Shown: piece by piece, positions 8,203 to 15,168 of the stretch
How positions within the stretch are numbered: the stretch's first letter is position 1
How the letters are laid out: every line of letters starts with the position of its first letter
Translations under genes and position numbers: made by a program
Source: a bacterium
GTDB lineage: Bacteria > Verrucomicrobiota > Verrucomicrobiia > Limisphaerales > J093
DNA: 36,379 bases
Reading direction: 5' to 3'
Assembly: GCA_021823625.1 (NCBI GenBank)
Contig: JAKANS010000045.1
Location: 1-36,379, forward strand
Notes under the pieces: generated by a model
Database searches by the model: none
What the model was told of the DNA's origin: nothing
What the model saw: the letters and a program-made list of their open reading frames with translations, nothing else

Positions 8203-8802
8203 TTAACGTTTGAGCGCGGCGCGCACGAGTTCCTCGACGGTGGCTTGCTCACCCAGGACCGCCTGGGCGGTGCGCACGGCTTCGTGAGCTTCGGGTTGTT
8301 TGAAGTCGAGGGCGATCAGCGCGAGCATGGCGTCGTTGACCTTTTGATCCGCCGCGGTCAAGCCGTGCTGCGCACTGGCGGCTTCCCAGGTGCTCGCGGC
8401 CCCGACCTTGTCTTTCAGTTCCACCACCAGCCGCTCGGCAGTCTTTTTGCCAACGCCCGAGATGCGCGAAAGCGCCTTCACGTCGCCACTGGCGATGGCA
8501 CCGCGAAACACGACCGGCGACATGCCGCTGAGAATGCTGAGCGCCAGTTTCGGTCCGACACCGCTGACGGTGTTGATGAGCAGGCGGAACAGGTCGCGCT
8601 CGGCGGCGGTCGCAAAGCCGTAAAGGACGTGGGCGTCCTCGCGGATCGCGAGGTGGGTCAGCAACCGCACGGGGTTGCCGGGGGCGGGCAGTTTGTCGAA
8701 CGACGACAGCGGAATGAAGACTTCGTAGCCGACACCCTGCACCTCCACGACAACGTGGGTCGGCAAGGCTTCGACAAGTTGGCCGGCGAGGAAAGCGATC
8801 AT
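8203..8802 (-). CDS. ruvA: Holliday junction branch-migration subunit RuvA
   Basis: A 199-residue RuvA. The N-terminal OB fold is seen in MIAFLAGQLVEALPTHVVVE and GVGYEVFIPLSSF. The two helix-hairpin-helix motifs that grip the junction are VSGVGPKLALSILS and ISGVGKKTAERLVVELKDK. A flexible linker leads to the C-terminal three-helix domain (NDAMLALIALDFKQPEAHEAV) that binds RuvB. RuvA tetramers load the RuvB motor on Holliday junctions in recombination and repair. Start at ATG 8802 gives the exact family N-terminus. The gene follows ruvC with a 2-base gap, so the two are co-transcribed; ruvB is not in the window. Confidence 0.96.
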   Translation of the reverse strand: MIAFLAGQLVEALPTHVVVEVQGVGYEVFIPLSSFDKLPAPGNPVRLLTHLAIREDAHVLYGFATAAERDLFRLLINTVSGVGPKLALSILSGMSPVVFRGAIASGDVKALSRISGVGKKTAERLVVELKDKVGAASTWEAASAQHGLTAADQKVNDAMLALIALDFKQPEAHEAVRTAQAVLGEQATVEELVRAALKR

Positions 8803-8804
8803 GG

Positions 8805-9416
8805 TCAGATGCGTTTGAGGGGCGAAAGCGAGTACCGGCCTTGCTCTTGTGCGTAGGCGAGCGCAAGCGCAAGCGCGTCCGCCGCATCGGCCGGTGGAGG
8901 TTCGGCAAGGTTAAGGAGGCGTTGCACCATTTTGGCGACGGCGATTTTCTGGGCGGCACCGTAGCCCACGATGGCCTGCTTCACTCGGCGCGGGGCCATT
9001 TCGTAAATGGCCAGGCCCGCCTGCGCCGCGGCGACGAGGCAGGCGCCCCGCGCCTCGCCCATGATGAGCGCAGTCTGGTAGTTCTGCGCGTAAAAGAGGC
9101 TTTCGATGACGCAGACAACCGGGCGGTGCTCGCGCATGATGTCTCCCAACGCTTCCGCGATCCGGAGCAGGCAACGCGAGCGATCCCAGCCGGCGGGGCA
9201 GTTCACCACGCCAAAGGCCGCCGATTCGGCGACCGCGGCGCGGCCGCCGCGAATCACGCCATAGCCGGTGCCGCGCAGCGAAGGATCGATGCCGAGAATG
9301 ACGCGGGCTGGCGCCAGCAAACCAGCCGTGGGGGCGTCGAGGATCGGCCCTGCCGCGCGTTTTGGCGCGCGGACACGTTGTTGGAGTTCTTGGAACTGGC
9401 GGGGCGTGACGCCCAT
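8805..9416 (-). CDS. ruvC: Crossover junction endodeoxyribonuclease RuvC
   Basis: A RuvC resolvase of 203 residues from ATG 9416. The RNase H-like core begins VILGIDPSLRGTGYGVI, with the four acidic metal ligands at D44, E105 (VIESLFYAQN), D177 and D180 (PADAADALALALAYA). It cuts Holliday junctions symmetrically and works with RuvAB. There are about 38 extra residues before the core (MGVTPRQFQELQQRVRAPKR and onward). I prefer this start because this kind of extension, beginning near the residues TPRQFQELQ, fits other verrucomicrobial RuvC proteins as I remember them. A start close to the core at a GTG would give the classical length. The gene heads a ruvC-ruvA-DUF374-lipoprotein unit and diverges from the unknown gene at 9622 across about 205 bases. 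Confidence 0.93.
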   Translation of the reverse strand: MGVTPRQFQELQQRVRAPKRAAGPILDAPTAGLLAPARVILGIDPSLRGTGYGVIRGGRAAVAESAAFGVVNCPAGWDRSRCLLRIAEALGDIMREHRPVVCVIESLFYAQNYQTALIMGEARGACLVAAAQAGLAIYEMAPRRVKQAIVGYGAAQKIAVAKMVQRLLNLAEPPPADAADALALALAYAQEQGRYSLSPLKRI

Positions 9417-9621
9417 GCCGTGACATTGGCAGAAGCCGAGGCGGCGTGTCGAGTCGGCAGCGATCTCAAAGCCGGGCAGAGGCCTGTCCGCCGGGGACGT
9501 GCTGAAGCCGCGCCACGCCGCTTGACCAGCCGGTGCTTGCATTCCCGATTGACCGCCTCCATGCTGCTTCGAAATTACAAACTGCCGGATGGCGTGGTCC
9601 CCCTGGCGGCCTTTAGAACGA

Positions 9622-11379
9622 ATGAACAATCCGTCCGAGTTCGAACTGGATCTCGACTTGCAAATGTTGCCGGCCTGGGCGCGGCAGCCTGCCACCTCCA
9701 ACCGTTATGCCAACTTCGAAGGGGGTGGCGAAGGCCCGCGCGAACGGCGTCGCGATGACCGGCCGTTCCGGCGGGACCGGCCCCGCGAGGAGCAGCGGCG
9801 CAGCCCCGGTGGTGGCGGTTTTGGTGGACGCCGCGAAGGGCGGCCGGGTGACCGGCCGGGATTCAACCGCGAGCGCGAGCCTCGGCACCAGCCGCCTCGT
9901 GAGCCGGAGGCACCCTTGCCGGAAGTGGTGGTGCAGCTCGTGCCGGAACGCAAAGGCATCGAGTCGCTCGCCCGCCAGATCAAGCTGACCGGCCGGGCCT
10001 ACCCGCTGTTCCAGGTCGCCGCGCTCATCTTGAAAAGGCCCGAGCGTTTCGAGGTCCACTTCGCGACCAAGAAGGGACCGGACGGCAAGATCCTGCAGCC
10101 GCTGTTCGTTTGTTCGCTGGACGAGACGCTGTGGCTCAGCGAGGACGAGGTGGCGCAGCACGTCTTGCGACATCACTTCGACGCGTTTTACCAGACCGAG
10201 AAAGTGGCGACCGAGGCACCGAAAGGCACGTACACGCTGGTGGCGCAGTGCGGCATGAGCGGGGTCATCCTCGGCCCGCCGAACTACCACGATTACCAGG
10301 TCAAGTTGCACAAACTCCACAGCGAGCGTTTTTCGAACCTGCCCTTCGAGGCCTACAAGGCGCGGGTCAAGATTGTCCGCGACGAAGCGGTGGTGAAACA
10401 ATGGCTCGAGGAGCAGAGCTGGAAGTGCGAATACATCGGCCTCAACCTGCCCGAGCCGGTGCGGTTCACGACGCGCGAGGAGGCGGAAAAGCACTTCCGC
10501 GAAACGCACTTGCCGAACCTGATCAAGTCCGTCGATTCCTTTGTGCTGCTCGGCCTGGAGAACCAGCGCTTCATGTCGCGGGGGTTGCGGGCGGCGCTGC
10601 GCGAAACGTTGGAAGAACAACGGCGCTTCCCGCTCAAGGTGGCGACGGTGCTCAGCCAGCAACTCGCCGGGCAGGGCCTCCAGTTCTTCAAGGTCAACAA
10701 GACCGTCACTCACGTCTGTGTCGCGCGCCCGCACCATCTTGACATCGTGCATTCGTCGATTTCGGATGGCGTGCGACGGATCGTGGAATTCATCGATGCT
10801 CACACGGGTTGCAGCCGACGCGACTTGTTGGACGCGCTTGCGCCGATACCGCCTGCGCCCGCCACCCCGGCACCGGCCGCGCCGGAAGCCGCCGCCGCGA
10901 CGGATGGTACCTCTGAGAAACCAGCCGCTGCGACCGGCCCGGCTCCCACACCGGCCCAGACCGCGGTGATCACGGACCTGCATTGGCTGATCCATCAAGG
11001 GCACGTGATCGAGTTTACGGACGGTCGGATGGAAACGGCGAAGGCACCCAAGCCCATGCCGCCGCCCAAAGCTCCCCGACCGGCACCCAGCAAGCCGCAG
11101 GAGGGCAAACCCACGAACGAGCCGGTCGCCGCTACTGCCGAGCCGACGGCTGGCGCGCCCGCCGTCGTTGCGCCTGAGGCCGCACCCACAGAGGTTGCGC
11201 CGGTCGTGGAAACCTCGCCGCCTACCGAGGTCGCGCCGCCGGTCACGACTCCGGAAGCGCAAACCGAGCCGAAGGCCGAGACGCCGCTGACCACGGAGCT
11301 AGCGCCAGCGCCGGCGGTGCCGCCCGCACCGGCTGCGGGGGAGTCAGCGCCCGCTTCTGAGCCCAAACCGGAGGCTTAG
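9622..11379 (+). CDS. Unknown protein with RG-rich N-terminus, conserved core and probable winged helix
   Basis: I do not recognise a named family. From ATG 9622 the product has 585 residues in four zones. Residues about 30-105 are low-complexity and rich in Arg, Gly, Pro and Asp (RRRDDRPFRRDRP, GGGGFGGRREGRPGDRPGF), like RG-rich RNA-binding tails. Residues about 110-385 form a well-structured core (VVVQLVPERKGIESLARQIK, LTGRAYPLFQVAALIL, CGMSGVILGPPNYHDYQVKL, FVLLGLENQRFMSRGLRAAL). After VEFIDAHTGCSRRDLLDAL comes a Pro/Ala linker, then DLHWLIHQGHVIEFTDGRM. Together these look like the two halves of a winged helix interrupted by the linker. The last ~115 residues are a Pro/Ala/Glu-rich disordered tail. 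No signal peptide or membrane segment is seen, so it is probably cytoplasmic. A nucleic-acid or ribosome-associated role is inference. Confidence 0.75.
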   Translation: MNNPSEFELDLDLQMLPAWARQPATSNRYANFEGGGEGPRERRRDDRPFRRDRPREEQRRSPGGGGFGGRREGRPGDRPGFNREREPRHQPPREPEAPLPEVVVQLVPERKGIESLARQIKLTGRAYPLFQVAALILKRPERFEVHFATKKGPDGKILQPLFVCSLDETLWLSEDEVAQHVLRHHFDAFYQTEKVATEAPKGTYTLVAQCGMSGVILGPPNYHDYQVKLHKLHSERFSNLPFEAYKARVKIVRDEAVVKQWLEEQSWKCEYIGLNLPEPVRFTTREEAEKHFRETHLPNLIKSVDSFVLLGLENQRFMSRGLRAALRETLEEQRRFPLKVATVLSQQLAGQGLQFFKVNKTVTHVCVARPHHLDIVHSSISDGVRRIVEFIDAHTGCSRRDLLDALAPIPPAPATPAPAAPEAAAATDGTSEKPAAATGPAPTPAQTAVITDLHWLIHQGHVIEFTDGRMETAKAPKPMPPPKAPRPAPSKPQEGKPTNEPVAATAEPTAGAPAVVAPEAAPTEVAPVVETSPPTEVAPPVTTPEAQTEPKAETPLTTELAPAPAVPPAPAAGESAPASEPKPEA

Positions 11380-11531
11380 TCCACCTACAACCGAGGCCCG
11401 GCGTGGATCGCATCAAGGCGGTGCGTACTCAGGCCGCCTTGGGTGTTGGCACTCCTTTGCATTCGCCCCAGGCAGCCGCTACGTTCGAGCTTGTTGGTCG
11501 CAATCCCGCCGCCGACTTCAACGATTTAACA

Positions 11532-11982
11532 ATGAACACCACCACCGATCTCACGCAACGACCGCCCCGCAGCCCGCGAGTGCGCCTTGGCGGGTACGCG
11601 ATTCTTCCCCGCCTGTTGGACAAGTGCCGCGCCCTGCTCGCCGGCAAGGTCGGCGAGTACAAGTAAGTACGCCTGTCCGCTGGACCAGCAGTTCCTGACT
11701 TTCGCCGGCGTGGACCCGGACGCACTCCAGGCCGAAGTGGCCAAAGGCCTCGGCGACGGCGCCGTTCTCGAATGGATCAGCGCTCACGCCCGCCCCGCGC
11801 GTGGCGGTGCTGAGATCGCGGCCTGGTCTGCGTGGCAGGAGCAGCGGGTCCCCGGCGATGTCGAATCGCGCGCGTTTTTGCACGAGACGCATCGCCAGGC
11901 TGCGGCCCACCGCGAGGTCATCGGGGGGTGGTTCGACCTGCTCGATCTGGACGATTATGTGAGTTTCGGCGGCAAGGCCTGA
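11532..11982 (+). pseudogene. DUF5069 family gene with a frameshift
   Basis: ATG 11532 opens a frame reading SPRVRLGGYAILPRLLDKCR and LLAGKVGEYK, the typical N-terminus of DUF5069 proteins (about 145 residues, function unknown, common in verrucomicrobia). An in-frame TAA at 11664-11666 stops it. The family sequence continues in the +1 frame as YACPLDQQFLTFAGVDPDAL up to DLLDLDDYVSFGGKA and a TGA ending at 11982. At the break the DNA reads GAGTACAAGTAAGTACGCC. Removing one copy of a tandem AAGT restores GEYKYACPLDQ, which is what the family predicts. The lesion is therefore a 4-base duplication, a sequencing or assembly error, or conceivably a recoding site. Everything else in the gene looks intact, which implies a recent or artefactual event. 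Confidence 0.85.
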
Positions 11983-12020
11983 AGCGGGGGGTGTCAGTGC
12001 GCCGGATCGCTGACGGCGCC

Positions 12021-12773
12021 TCACGTTCGCGCCAGGCCGTGCGGATGGGTGTGAAGCAGGCTGTGGGGTTTCTCCAAGCCATGTTCGAGCATCAGCGGTT
12101 CGTCGCCCAGCACCTCGCGGGTCGGGCCTTGCGCCACCAAACGCCCGCCGTCGAGCACCAGCACCCGGTCGCACAGGGCGACAATCATTTCCAAGTCGTG
12201 ACTGGCGACGAGCTTGGTCGCAGGCAATCGCCGGCAGAGCGCGATAAACTCGCGCCGGCCGCGCGGATCGAAGTTCGCCGTGGGTTCGTCGAAGACCAGC
12301 ACTTCCGGGGCGCACGCCAGCACTCCGGCCAGGCAAACCCGCTTCTTTTCGCCCAGGCTCAAGTGGTGCGGTACGCGCGCCTCGAAGCCAGGCAGTTCCA
12401 CTTCGACCAACGCCGCGGCGACTCGCGCCGGGATGGCCTCAGGCGCGAGCCCGAATTGCTGCGGGCCGAAGGCCACGTCTTCGCCTACGCTGGCCGAGAA
12501 AAGCTGGTCGTCCGGATCTTGAAACAGCAGCCCGACCCGGCGCCGGATTTCGGGCAGGTTCGCGGCCTCGACGGCGAGGTCGGCCACCTGGATGCGACCC
12601 GCCTGCCGCGGCACGCCGAGCAGGCCGTTCAAGTGCAGGAGCAAAGTGGATTTGCCGGCGCCGTTGGGTCCGATCAAACCGACGGTCTCGCCCTTGGCGA
12701 CGCGAAACGAAACGTCGTTTAGCGCGCTGCGCCCGTCCGGGTAGGCAAAACTCAGGTGCTCGACCAGAATCAC
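12021..12773 (-). CDS. CbiO/EcfA-like ABC transporter ATPase, without visible permease
   Basis: A 250-residue ATPase resembling the energy subunit of cobalt/nickel or vitamin ECF transporters. From GTG 12773 the order is ILVEHLSFAYPDGRSALNDV, Walker A GLIGPNGAGKST, Q-loop in VGLLFQDPDDQLFSASVGED (the DPDDQLF form is characteristic of CbiO/EcfA), signature LSLGEKKRVCLAGVL, Walker B VLVFDEPTANFDP, and the switch histidine in LVASHDLEMI. The C-terminus is His-rich (HGLEKPHSLLHTHPHG), often seen in Ni/Co systems. The frame extends upstream to a TTG at 12860, but the GTG start matches the family N-terminus and leaves room for a divergent promoter. CbiM, CbiN and CbiQ genes, normally adjacent, are absent on both sides. 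Confidence 0.85.
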   Translation of the reverse strand: MILVEHLSFAYPDGRSALNDVSFRVAKGETVGLIGPNGAGKSTLLLHLNGLLGVPRQAGRIQVADLAVEAANLPEIRRRVGLLFQDPDDQLFSASVGEDVAFGPQQFGLAPEAIPARVAAALVEVELPGFEARVPHHLSLGEKKRVCLAGVLACAPEVLVFDEPTANFDPRGRREFIALCRRLPATKLVASHDLEMIVALCDRVLVLDGGRLVAQGPTREVLGDEPLMLEHGLEKPHSLLHTHPHGLART

Positions 12774-12911
12774 CGGCGAATGATGGGCGGAAGCCCGCGA
12801 GGCGGAAAGTCCGGAATGGCGCTCGCCGGCCGCGAGCCGGCGGTTCGCGGGCGAGGACAAGTGTCCGCCGCTTTACGATTCCGCGCCGCGGCGCGATAGT
12901 CTCGCCCGTGA

Positions 12912-14417
12912 ATGGCTGACATCGTCCTGGCTACCCTGAACGCGAAGTTCATCCACGCCGCCTTCGGTTTGCGTTATCTGCTGGCGAATCTGGGGGAACT
13001 GCGTTCGCGCGCAGTGCTCACCGAGTTCGACATCCACCAGCGCCCGTTGGAAATCGTCGAGCGAATCCTGTCGCATCGACCGCGCATCGTGGGGCTGGGC
13101 GTGTACATCTGGAACGCGCGCGAGGCCGCCGAAGTGGTGGCGCTGCTGAAACGCGTGCAACCACAAGTCTTCGTGATTCTGGGCGGGCCGGAGGTCAGTC
13201 ACGAAACCGATCAGCAGGCGATCACACGACTGGCCGACTGCGTGATCGCGGGCGAGGCGGACCTGAAGTTCGCCGAAGTCTGCCGCGCCGTCCTGGCGGG
13301 ACGGTTCGTTGGCGCAAAGACCGTTTCGGCCGGACTGCCTGATCTCAACGGACTGGCTTTACCTTACGGCGAGTACACCGAGACCGATGTCGCGCACCGG
13401 ATCGTTTATGTGGAGGCGTCGCGCGGCTGTCCGTTCGAGTGCGAGTTTTGTCTCTCATCGCTGGACATCCCGGTGCGGCAGTTTCCGCTCGAGTCATTCC
13501 TCGCGGCGATGGAGCGGTTGCTGGCCCGCGGCGTTCGCCACTTCAAGTTCGTGGACCGCACGTTCAACCTGAACCTGCGCGTCGGCAGCGCAATCCTCGA
13601 ATTCTTCCGCGCGCGCTACACACCCGGCTTGTTTCTGCACTTCGAGATGGTGCCAGATCGGCTGCCGGCCAGCCTGCGGCAGGCGATCGCGGCCTTTCCC
13701 GCTGGAGCGATCCAGCTCGAGGTCGGCATCCAGACGTTCAACCCCGACGTTGCCGCGCGCATCAGCCGGCGACAGGACTACGTGCGGCTCGAAGACAATC
13801 TGCGATTCTTGCGGGAGCGAACCGGGGTTCACATCCACGCGGACCTGATCTTCGGGCTGCCGGGCGAAACGTTCGCGAGCTTCGCGGCGGGCTTCGACCG
13901 GTTGCTGGCGCTGCGGCCGCACGAGATTCAGGTCGGTCTCCTGAAACGCCTCCGTGGCACGCCAATCGTCCGCCACGACGCGGAGTGGGGCATGGTCTAT
14001 TCGCCGCTGCCACCGTACGAGTTGCTGCAGAACCACGACGTGGACTTTACCACGGTCCAGCGCCTTCGCCGGTTCGCGCGGTTCTGGGACCTCGTGGCCA
14101 ACAGCGGGCGCTTTCTGGCCACGGCGGTGTTGCTTTGGGAAGACGAGATCTCGGCGTTCAACGCGTTCTTGCGGTTGAGCGATTGGTTATATGCCAAGGC
14201 GGGCCGCCAACACGCCATCGCCTTACCGCGACTGGCCGGTTTCATCGCGGAATACCTCACCGCGGAGCGCGGCGCTGACGCTGGCCGAGTCGAACAAAGC
14301 ATCAGGCAGGATCTTGAGCGAGGCACCGGGCCTCGGGGCGTGTCCGGCGAAACACCGGGCAGGGCTGCGATCGACAAGCGCCAGCGCCGCCAGCGGGCGA
14401 GGGACGCAGCCGCTTGA
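12912..14417 (+). CDS. B12-binding radical SAM protein (DUF4080 type)
   Basis: A 501-residue radical SAM enzyme. The N-terminal ~125 residues form a cobalamin-binding-like Rossmann domain ([24 protein letters not shown] start, then [26 protein letters not shown]). The radical SAM core starts at [17 protein letters not shown], with the 4Fe-4S ligands C173, C177 and C180 in CX3CX2C. It continues through the barrel ([37 protein letters not shown], the last a typical strand-6 motif). The C-terminal ~120 residues are the DUF4080 region ([20 protein letters not shown]). The substrate is unknown for this family. The ATG at 12912 is the natural start. The final ~45 residues are basic and probably disordered. 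It stands alone, divergent from the CbiO-like ATPase; a link through cobalt/B12 supply is tempting but unproved. Confidence 0.88.
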   Translation: MADIVLATLNAKFIHAAFGLRYLLANLGELRSRAVLTEFDIHQRPLEIVERILSHRPRIVGLGVYIWNAREAAEVVALLKRVQPQVFVILGGPEVSHETDQQAITRLADCVIAGEADLKFAEVCRAVLAGRFVGAKTVSAGLPDLNGLALPYGEYTETDVAHRIVYVEASRGCPFECEFCLSSLDIPVRQFPLESFLAAMERLLARGVRHFKFVDRTFNLNLRVGSAILEFFRARYTPGLFLHFEMVPDRLPASLRQAIAAFPAGAIQLEVGIQTFNPDVAARISRRQDYVRLEDNLRFLRERTGVHIHADLIFGLPGETFASFAAGFDRLLALRPHEIQVGLLKRLRGTPIVRHDAEWGMVYSPLPPYELLQNHDVDFTTVQRLRRFARFWDLVANSGRFLATAVLLWEDEISAFNAFLRLSDWLYAKAGRQHAIALPRLAGFIAEYLTAERGADAGRVEQSIRQDLERGTGPRGVSGETPGRAAIDKRQRRQRARDAAA

Positions 14418-14490
14418 GTGTCGCGTGCGGTGTCTCCCAGCCGGACAAGCGGGGCTCGGGCAAGCGAAAAAAAACGCCCTTTAAGCGGAA

Positions 14491-14533
14491 TTGACTTGCG
14501 GAATCCACGTCGATGCCATACATAGTATGGCAT
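14491..14533 (+). promoter_or_regulatory. vapBC promoter region with operator palindrome
   Basis: A -35-like TTGACT at 14491-14496 is followed by a perfect inverted repeat: ATGCCATAC (14513-14521), a 3-base spacer ATA, and GTATGGCAT (14525-14533). The right arm runs into the vapB start codon at 14532. In VapBC systems the antitoxin-toxin complex represses its own promoter by binding such palindromes. The -10 must lie within the palindrome, but no good TATAAT match stands out, and no Shine-Dalgarno is visible, so the transcript may be almost leaderless. Confidence 0.7.
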
Positions 14534-14786
14534 GAAAATGACGATGCACATCGACGAGGATTTGCTCGATCGCGTGATGAAAATCCACGGCTGCGCCAGC
14601 AAGACCGAAGCGGTGGATCTGGCTTTGCGTGAAATTGAGCGTCGCCATCTTCTCCGCGGCTACGGAAAGACCGGGCTCGGCTTGAGCGCGACCGAACTCA
14701 GAGACGCGATCGATCCCAACTACGACCTCCTGGCCAGCCGGGAGGCGACTTCCCGCACGAGTTATGGAAAGCGTCGTTCTCGTTGA
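14532..14786 (+). CDS. vapB: VapB-family antitoxin
   Basis: An 84-residue antitoxin of the VapB (DUF2191-like) type. The N-terminal ribbon-helix-helix is MKMTMHIDEDLLDRVMKIHG and CASKTEAVDLALREIERR, the classic pattern of a TxxID strand, a helix, the KTEAV turn and a second helix. It dimerises and binds the operator palindrome. The C-terminal half (GYGKTGLGLSATELRDAIDP) should wrap around the toxin and block its active site. The 3' end overlaps the toxin gene by 23 bases, the usual arrangement for balanced translation. Start at ATG 14532 is chosen for length; ATGs at 14538 and 14544 are alternatives if transcription begins inside the palindrome. Confidence 0.88.
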   Translation: MKMTMHIDEDLLDRVMKIHGCASKTEAVDLALREIERRHLLRGYGKTGLGLSATELRDAIDPNYDLLASREATSRTSYGKRRSR

Positions 14787-15165
14787 CAGCAGCGTCTTCA
14801 TCGGGCTGCTGCGCGACGGGCGCGATCCGGCGCGGGAACTCGTGGGACGTGCCGCCACCACCGACCTGGCCACGTGCGGCATGGTTCGCCTGGAGGTGGT
14901 GCGCGGCCTCACCGGGTCCAAACAGCGGCGGGCGTTTGAAACGTTCCTGAGTGTTTTGCGCAACGTGCCGACGGACAATCGCCTCTGGGAGGAGGCGGCC
15001 GAAATGGCGTGGGGCTTGGATCGCCGGGGTGTGACTTTGCCGGCACAGGACCTTCTCATCGCCTGCTCGGCGCTGCGAATCGACGCCGCCGTCCTGACCT
15101 GGGACAAGCATTTCTTTAGCATTCCCAACCTGCGCGTCTTCGATTCTCTGGACGGACTGGCGTGA
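14764..15165 (+). CDS. vapC: VapC-family PIN-domain toxin
   Basis: A 133-residue PIN-domain ribonuclease. The four acidic residues that bind the catalytic metal are all present: D8 in VVLVDSSVFIGLL, E44 in VRLEVVRGL, D96 in LPAQDLLIACSAL, and D114 in LTWDKHFF. VapC toxins cut tRNAs or rRNA and arrest growth when released from VapB. The gene overlaps vapB and is intact in length and motifs, so the module is probably active. It ends 3 bases before the convergent stop of the DUF5060 gene. Type II modules of this kind are commonly carried by horizontal transfer. Confidence 0.92.
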   Translation: MESVVLVDSSVFIGLLRDGRDPARELVGRAATTDLATCGMVRLEVVRGLTGSKQRRAFETFLSVLRNVPTDNRLWEEAAEMAWGLDRRGVTLPAQDLLIACSALRIDAAVLTWDKHFFSIPNLRVFDSLDGLA

Positions 15166-15168
15166 GGC

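Noticed and set aside
9541..9580. TTGACC followed after 17 bases by AAATTA as a promoter for the gene at 9622
   Set aside because: The -10 match is poor and the distance to the start is not informative, so it was not listed as a feature.
9613..11262. A minus-strand open frame of 549 codons opposite the unknown 585-residue protein
   Set aside because: The plus-strand product has a structured core and sensible composition; the minus frame is low-complexity Arg/Gly. Since the plus gene is itself unknown, this was weighed but not preferred.
14459..14485. A T8 run on the minus strand flanked by GGGC/GCCC as a terminator
   Set aside because: The stem is only 4 bp and no minus-strand gene ends there.
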